This document shows positions 4,701-7,159 of a stretch of DNA of 7,159 nt, piece by piece. Where the stretch lies: positions 1 to 7,159 of the forward strand of contig JAGLQA010000509.1 in NCBI GenBank assembly GCA_023137075.1, written 5' to 3'. The stretch comes from Candidatus Aminicenantota bacterium. Lineage in GTDB: Bacteria > Acidobacteriota > Aminicenantia > UBA2199. Numbering within the stretch: position 1 is the first letter of the stretch; each line of letters begins with the position of its first letter. Under the pieces are notes generated by a model. That model searched no databases and was not told the DNA's origin. It worked only from the letters and a program-made list of their open reading frames with translations. The translations under genes were made by a program, and so were the position numbers.

Positions 4701-7159
4701 TTCGGATAGGAGGGGTCCAATGCTAAGTAAGCGGCCCCCGATTTCAGAATTCCCAACAACACGACGATCATATCGATGGAACGCTCCATGGAAATCGCGA
4801 TAATATCGTTGGGCTGAACATGATAGGTGTTTCCCAGGTAATGTGCCAACCGGTTGGCTTCCATGTTCAAATCTTTATAGGTTATTTTATCCTCATGATA
4901 GATAACCGCATATTTATCCGCTGATTTTTCCACCTGGTTTTCAAACATCTCCCGGATGGTCAACTGGGGGAAGGGACAAGAGGAATCGTTAAAACGGTGG
5001 ATGATTGTCTCATATTCGGCTTCGGAAATGATATTCAAATTCGATATGGGGGCATCCGGGTGGGCAATAATATTGTCGGTCAGGGTTAAAAAATTATCGA
5101 CCATACGTTCGATAGTGCTCCGTTCAAACAAGTCGCTGTTATACTCAATAACGGGATGAAGAGAGTCGGCAAACTCATTCAAATGAAAGATCAAGTCAAA
5201 TTTGCTCATATTGTAATCTACTTCGAAGGCATAGGGTGAAGTTTCCAGCCCTTCCATAGCCTGCACGTTTTCTTCGGTTTCCGCATTATTATGGGCCAAC
5301 ATGAAATTAAATAGGGGCGACTGGCTTAAATCCCGGTCCAATCCCAATTGTTCCACTAAAAGATCAAAAGGGTAGTCCTGGTTCTCGTAACACTCCAGCG
5401 TTTCTTTTTTAGTGTGGTTCAGGAATTGCCTGAAGGATAAACCGGGCTTCACCCTGGTTCGAAAAATCAGCGTGTTGACCAAGAAACCCACTACCGGGTG
5501 CAATTCGGGCTGCCTACGGTTGGCAATGGGAGCCCCGATCAATATGTCCTCCTGGCCGGAATATTTGTACAGGAGAATAGCGACCAGGGCCAATAAACCC
5601 ATAAAAAAAGTCACATCTTCGTCGGCGCTAAAGCGGGACAATTGCCCGGTTTTCTCACCGGCGATGGTGAAGGAAATTCTACCGCCATTGAAGGTCTGCA
5701 AAGGTTTCCGGGGATGGTCTATCGGCAATTCGATACCGTTAGGCTTATCTTTAAATTTCTCCATCCAATAGTTTCGAGATTCATCAAAGATTCCCGAAGA
5801 AATTAAATTGTTGTGCCAGCGGGTATAGTCTTTGTATTGTAAACCGAGCGGCGGGAAGGGATTATCCTTATTTGCCCGGTAAGTATTGTATAGGGTAATG
5901 ATTTCATTGTAGATATTTCCCTGGGACCAACCGTCATTGATAATGTGATGAAAATTGTGAATGAGCAGGTTTTTTTCTTCTTCCAGCCTGACCAGCTTAA
6001 AACGAAACAGGGGGCCGCGTTCCAGGTCAATGGGGCTGTTGGCATCGTCTAAATATATCTGCCGGGCTTTTTTATCTTTTTCCTCTTCTTCGAGCTGCCG
6101 CAAATCGATTTGCCCCAGGTTGACTTTCAGGTTTTTAATCACTCTCTGAAAGGGGTCCCCGGCAACAGAAATAAAAACCGTACGCAAGCTTTCATGACGG
6201 TCGGCCAGGGTTTGAATCGCTTTCGAGAAAGCGGCTGCATTAAAAAGACCGGAAAATACGATCGCCCCGGGCATATTGTAAGCGGTGGAGTCCTCCTCGA
6301 ATTGACACAACACCCATAACCGCCGCTGGGCATAGGAGAGATTATAATATTCCTTTTCTTCAACTGCTCTTATCGCCACATATTGCTGTTCTTCCGCTGC
6401 TTTAATGATTTGTGCCAATTCCCTGATGCAAGAATTGGCGAACACATCCTTCAAATCCATATTTACTTCAAACTCTTTCCGGATAAAATAGACTAATTTT
6501 GTAGCTTTTAGCGAATGCCCACCCAATTCGAAAAAATTATCGTCTATGCCGATTTTTTCTTCTTCAATCCCTAAAACAGCTGACCATATGGCTGTCATTC
6601 GCTTTTCGACCTCATCCCGCGGCACCACATATACACCCGCTGCCCGGGCTTCGGGCTCCGGGAGCGCCTTTTGATCGATTTTACCATTGGGGGTTAAGGG
6701 CATTTTCTCCAAAAATGTATAATAGGCGGGAACCATATAACCGGGTAGACTCTGGGAAAGGTGTTTCCGTAACTCGACAGCGGTGGGCATACCGGCTTCC
6801 TTACCCCGGCGGGCTTCGTGCTCTTTGGGAATTGCTACCACGTAGGCGCATAAATAGCGATCTCCACTTTTATACTCCCTGGCCAAAACCAGCGCTTCCT
6901 TTACACCGGGAAAGCTCAATAGGCGGCTCTCGATTTCTCCCAATTCGATGCGGAAGCCGCGTACTTTGACCTGGGTGTCGACCCGGCCTAAAAATTCGAT
7001 GTGACCTTCATAATTCCAGCGCACTAAATCGCCGGTCCTATATAATAGGTCTGAATGATGAATGATGAATGATGAATGATGAGTAGTGCCACGCTTCGCG
7101 CCATCCTTTAAATCATTCTCTAAATTATCAAAAGTTTTTGTCCAACTTTTTTCAAAAAG
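1784..7159 (-). CDS. Nonribosomal peptide synthetase, 5' partial: A(part)-PCP-C-A-PCP-C
   Basis: The frame is open from the right edge to the TAG at 1784-1786, giving 1791 visible residues (residue 1 is the codon at 7159-7157). The GTG at 7024 is not the start: upstream codons continue in frame and encode the A7 motif YRTGDL (40-45). Order: end of an adenylation domain (1-170), carrier 1 (179-252, Ser216), condensation 1 (271-707, HHIINDGWS at 404-412), adenylation 2 (733-1234), carrier 2 (1244-1318, Ser1280), condensation 2 (1335-1767, HHIVTDGTS at 1474-1482), and a tail ending QGDFEF. The protein activates amino acids as adenylates, loads them on phosphopantetheine arms and joins them in the cytoplasm. 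It must be activated by a phosphopantetheinyl transferase not seen here. There is no release domain, so the chain probably passes to another subunit. Oddities are the altered motifs of adenylation 2 and a repeat-derived insert before the first A7. Confidence 0.95.
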   Translation of the reverse strand, partial: LFEKSWTKTFDNLENDLKDGAKRGTTHHSSFIIHHSDLLYRTGDLVRWNYEGHIEFLGRVDTQVKVRGFRIELGEIESRLLSFPGVKEALVLAREYKSGDRYLCAYVVAIPKEHEARRGKEAGMPTAVELRKHLSQSLPGYMVPAYYTFLEKMPLTPNGKIDQKALPEPEARAAGVYVVPRDEVEKRMTAIWSAVLGIEEEKIGIDDNFFELGGHSLKATKLVYFIRKEFEVNMDLKDVFANSCIRELAQIIKAAEEQQYVAIRAVEEKEYYNLSYAQRRLWVLCQFEEDSTAYNMPGAIVFSGLFNAAAFSKAIQTLADRHESLRTVFISVAGDPFQRVIKNLKVNLGQIDLRQLEEEEKDKKARQIYLDDANSPIDLERGPLFRFKLVRLEEEKNLLIHNFHHIINDGWSQGNIYNEIITLYNTYRANKDNPFPPLGLQYKDYTRWHNNLISSGIFDESRNYWMEKFKDKPNGIELPIDHPRKPLQTFNGGRISFTIAGEKTGQLSRFSADEDVTFFMGLLALVAILLYKYSGQEDILIGAPIANRRQPELHPVVGFLVNTLIFRTRVKPGLSFRQFLNHTKKETLECYENQDYPFDLLVEQLGLDRDLSQSPLFNFMLAHNNAETEENVQAMEGLETSPYAFEVDYNMSKFDLIFHLNEFADSLHPVIEYNSDLFERSTIERMVDNFLTLTDNIIAHPDAPISNLNIISEAEYETIIHRFNDSSCPFPQLTIREMFENQVEKSADKYAVIYHEDKITYKDLNMEANRLAHYLGNTYHVQPNDIIAISMERSIDMIVVLLGILKSGAAYLALDPSYPKDRVHHVLENSRTDLLITDKKRPELFADYSGTIIDITTCIEAVSRESTGNPEIRNRLSDILYVNYTSGSTGMPNGAMLSQDCLSNLIYWQSEKTTIDCSLRCLQFTSINFCVSFQEIMGTLTSGGELYLIGDVERQDIDYLLDFLSKYQVEILFLPFSYLNFLFNESTRWDQSFNHNLKHIITAGEQLKVTSGLKRFLDLNPDLQLHNHYGSTEMHVVTSYTLDASSAEQTPIPPAGKPIGNVKIYILDEHLKPVPMGVWGELFVAGRSEIPGYINNDELNREKLVLHPELSENNQRLYRSGDSGRWLEDGNIELRGRKDFLVKIRGFRVELGEIESKLLALEQVRECVVVDREDAAGQKCLVAYVVKDNIDIGEINRILNNDLPLYMIPQVVFLEKLPLMPNGKVDREKLPEPEMALDKEYKAPGNELEKKLVEIWSDILGLEKERISVDANFFGLGGHSLRATTLVSRIHKEFDVKVPLVEIFRFPTVSEISSFIKSLETETFTGIEAVKEKEYYALSSAQKRLYVQQHMQLDSKIYNLPSVMRLVGKLKKEWLEEVFGKLIRRHESLRTSFPQVDGEPVQKIHRPEEIEFGIEYFSGEQERRREPCVPPPLCSYDDIIDRFIRPFDLSKPPLLRVGLIKTGEEEHIFLVDMHHIVTDGTSMGILVREFMALYSGEELPPLTIRYKDFSEWQNRMFQSADFKKQEAYWLKQFAGPLPVLDLPGDFPENQPDDSGGGYVFFEIEPHMTAEIRKLVSETGTTLFILLLAIYTVLLSKYTGKEDIVVGTGIAGRRHADLDNVLGLFINMLALRNRPEKGKTFFKFLEEVKQAAFDGYANQDYQYEELVRSLDLQGNAAGSPLFETIFQVQNMEIPELKIPGLELKPYDYEFRISRHPLIIYATEAGDKINMMLLYSTRVFLHETAEKLAERFLEVVEQVVMNREIKLQDIILSFDLEKLETPVLQEEQGDFEF
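1807..1812 (-). promoter_or_regulatory. Perfect Shine-Dalgarno inside the NRPS end, alternative radical SAM start
   Basis: AGGAGG on the minus strand, 6 nt before a GTG at 1800 that is in frame with the radical SAM gene. It lies within NRPS codons for Gln-Glu-Glu, so it may be coincidental. If used, the radical SAM protein gains 17 residues (VTSNFSSTTWGIDKRKK) and its gene overlaps the NRPS by 17 nt, the classic arrangement for translational coupling. The added residues do not look like part of the cobalamin-binding fold. Confidence 0.35.
1859..3157 (-). other. Condensation domain 2, C-terminal, no following A domain
   Basis: Residues 1335-1767. Motifs: LSSAQKRLYV (1338-1347), RHESLRTSF (1385-1393), active site HHIVTDGTS (1474-1482; His1475), YKDFSEW (1506-1512), VGTGIAGRR with LGLFINMLALR (1605-1631), ANQDYQYEELV (1656-1666) and GSPLFETIFQVQNME (1677-1691). 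These are condensation, not epimerisation, hallmarks. A Pro/Cys/Arg-rich stretch (about 1420-1435) looks inserted between the second and third motifs. The domain either receives an amino acid from a separate downstream subunit or serves in chain release; the missing partner domain favours the first. Confidence 0.9.
2868..2888. repeat. Short inverted repeat inside condensation domain 2
   Basis: GGGAAC (2870-2875), a 5-nt loop (2876-2880) and GTTCCC (2881-2886) form a perfect 6-bp stem, extendable outward by a G-T pair and a G-C pair. It sits in the coding stretch for the Pro/Cys/Arg-rich segment that seems extra compared with ordinary condensation domains. It is not followed by a T-tract and is within a gene, so it is not called a terminator. 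Confidence 0.3.
3206..3430 (-). other. Peptidyl carrier protein domain 2
   Basis: Residues 1244-1318. The phosphopantetheine site is ANFFGLGGHSLRATTL (1271-1286) with the modified serine at 1280 (codon 3322-3320). The usual Glu before LGG is Gly, a tolerated position. The intact serine means this module can still be loaded, by adenylation domain 2 or by a partner in trans. Confidence 0.92.
3458..4963 (-). other. Adenylation domain 2, proline-like code with Asp235 replaced by Cys
   Basis: Residues 733-1234. Motifs: A1 ITYKDLN (759-765), A2 KSGAAYLALDPSYP (806-819), A3 TSGSTGMPNGA (885-895), A4 FCVSFQE (929-935), A5 NHYGSTE (1027-1033), A6 GELFVAGRSEIPGY (1080-1093), A7 YRSGD (1118-1122), A8 from VKIRGFRVELGEIE (1142-1155) and A10 PNGKVD (1221-1226, Lys1224). 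Aligning to GrsA, I read the code as C930, V931, Q934, F973, I1001, A1003, H1028, V1036, V1037. Apart from the first residue this equals known proline codes (DVQ-L/F/Y-IAHVV). Deviations from consensus are Asp235 to Cys, the P-loop Lys to Asn (893), Pro to Ser in A5, and loss of the ARGY motif in A6. The ATP-binding Asp1122 and Lys1224 remain. It may be active on proline or an analogue, use an atypical acid, or be impaired. Confidence 0.85.
5039..6349 (-). other. Condensation domain 1, LCL-like
   Basis: Residues 271-707. Core motifs are present in order: LSYAQRRLWVL (274-284), RHESLRTVF (321-329), the active site HHIINDGWS (404-412; His405 is the catalytic base), YKDYTRW (442-448), IGAPIANRR with VGFLVNTLIFR (541-567), ENQDYPFDLLVEQL (592-605) and SQSPLFNFML (612-621). 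The DGWS form and the AQRRLW motif fit a standard domain joining L-configured donors and acceptors. No epimerisation domain precedes it, which agrees. Confidence 0.9.
6404..6625 (-). other. Peptidyl carrier protein domain 1
   Basis: Residues 179-252. The phosphopantetheine site reads DNFFELGGHSLKA (207-219) with the modified serine at 216 (codon 6514-6512). The motif is canonical. The domain tethers the residue activated by adenylation domain 1 and presents it to condensation domain 1 as donor. Confidence 0.92.
6650..7159 (-). other. Adenylation domain 1, C-terminal part
   Basis: Residues 1-170 of the visible protein. Seen: A7 YRTGDL (40-45), A8 running from GRVDTQVKVRG (58-68) to ELGEIE (72-77), and A10 PNGKID (157-162) with the catalytic Lys160. 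These motifs are canonical, so the domain looks active. The substrate pocket (A4-A5) lies beyond the right edge, so no specificity can be given. The 39 residues before A7 show no A6 motif, although in ordinary domains the A6 GYL/ELTAEKF segment lies only about 12-20 residues upstream. An insert is therefore present, and part of it is encoded by the 7-bp repeat at 7052-7082. Confidence 0.9.
7052..7082. repeat. 7-bp tandem repeat (TGAATGA, 4.4 copies) inside the NRPS reading frame
   Basis: Exact TGAATGA units at 7052-7079 plus a partial unit to 7082; on the coding strand the unit reads CATCATT. The run encodes HHSSFIIHHS just upstream of the A7 motif of adenylation domain 1. The coding strand has no stop in any frame across the repeat, and all three frames cycle through the same seven amino acids. 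Since 7 is not a multiple of 3, gain or loss of one unit would shift the NRPS frame, while changes of three units keep it. Confidence 0.9.

Noticed and set aside
5412..5771. Plus-strand open frame of 119 codons
   Set aside because: Antisense to condensation domain 1; no ribosome binding site or domain, consistent with an accidental frame.
7022..7024. GTG at 7024 as the NRPS start codon
   Set aside because: The frame continues open to the window edge and the codons just upstream encode YRTGDL, an adenylation core motif. The GTG is the internal Val after that motif.
7052..7082. CRISPR array or origin iterons
   Set aside because: The units are only 7 bp, directly adjacent without spacers, and lie inside an open coding frame, so this is a microsatellite.

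Overview
The window holds the 3' part of a nonribosomal peptide synthetase (NRPS) operon, read entirely on the minus strand. In transcription order (right to left) it contains: a large NRPS gene open to the right edge (1784-7159, 5' end missing), a gene for a B12-binding-domain radical SAM enzyme (43-1749, possibly from 1800), and apparently the first codons of a third gene leaving the left edge (ATG at 5-3 behind a GGAG box). Spacing is tight (34 nt between NRPS and radical SAM, 37 nt to the next ATG), and I see no internal promoter or terminator, so one transcript is likely. I see no RNA genes, CRISPR array, insertion sequence or origin. No stretch over 300 bases lacks a gene.

The visible NRPS part is 1791 codons with domain order A(C-terminal part)-PCP-C-A-PCP-C. 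The two carrier serines and both HHxxxDG condensation motifs are intact. The protein ends after a condensation domain with no adenylation, epimerisation, thioesterase or reductase domain, so it is an internal subunit or uses a C domain for release. The complete adenylation domain is the main surprise: its nine-residue specificity code reads CVQFIAHVV, which matches the proline-type code DVQxIAHVV except that the Asp that normally anchors the substrate amino group is Cys. Other core motifs of this domain also deviate.

Two other points deserve attention. The NRPS and the radical SAM protein end in nearly the same six residues (QGDFEF and EGDFDF) written in different codons, which suggests a shared docking tail. 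The first adenylation domain carries an unusual insert just before its A7 motif, partly encoded by a 7-bp tandem repeat.

Organism: an uncultured, NRPS-rich bacterium of moderate GC content is plausible. From memory, inserts made of simple repeats before the A7 motif and FxF tails occur in Candidatus Aminicenantes-like genomes. This placement is tentative and could not be checked here. The product cannot be named; a peptide with a proline-like residue, modified by a cobalamin-dependent radical SAM enzyme, is a working hypothesis only.
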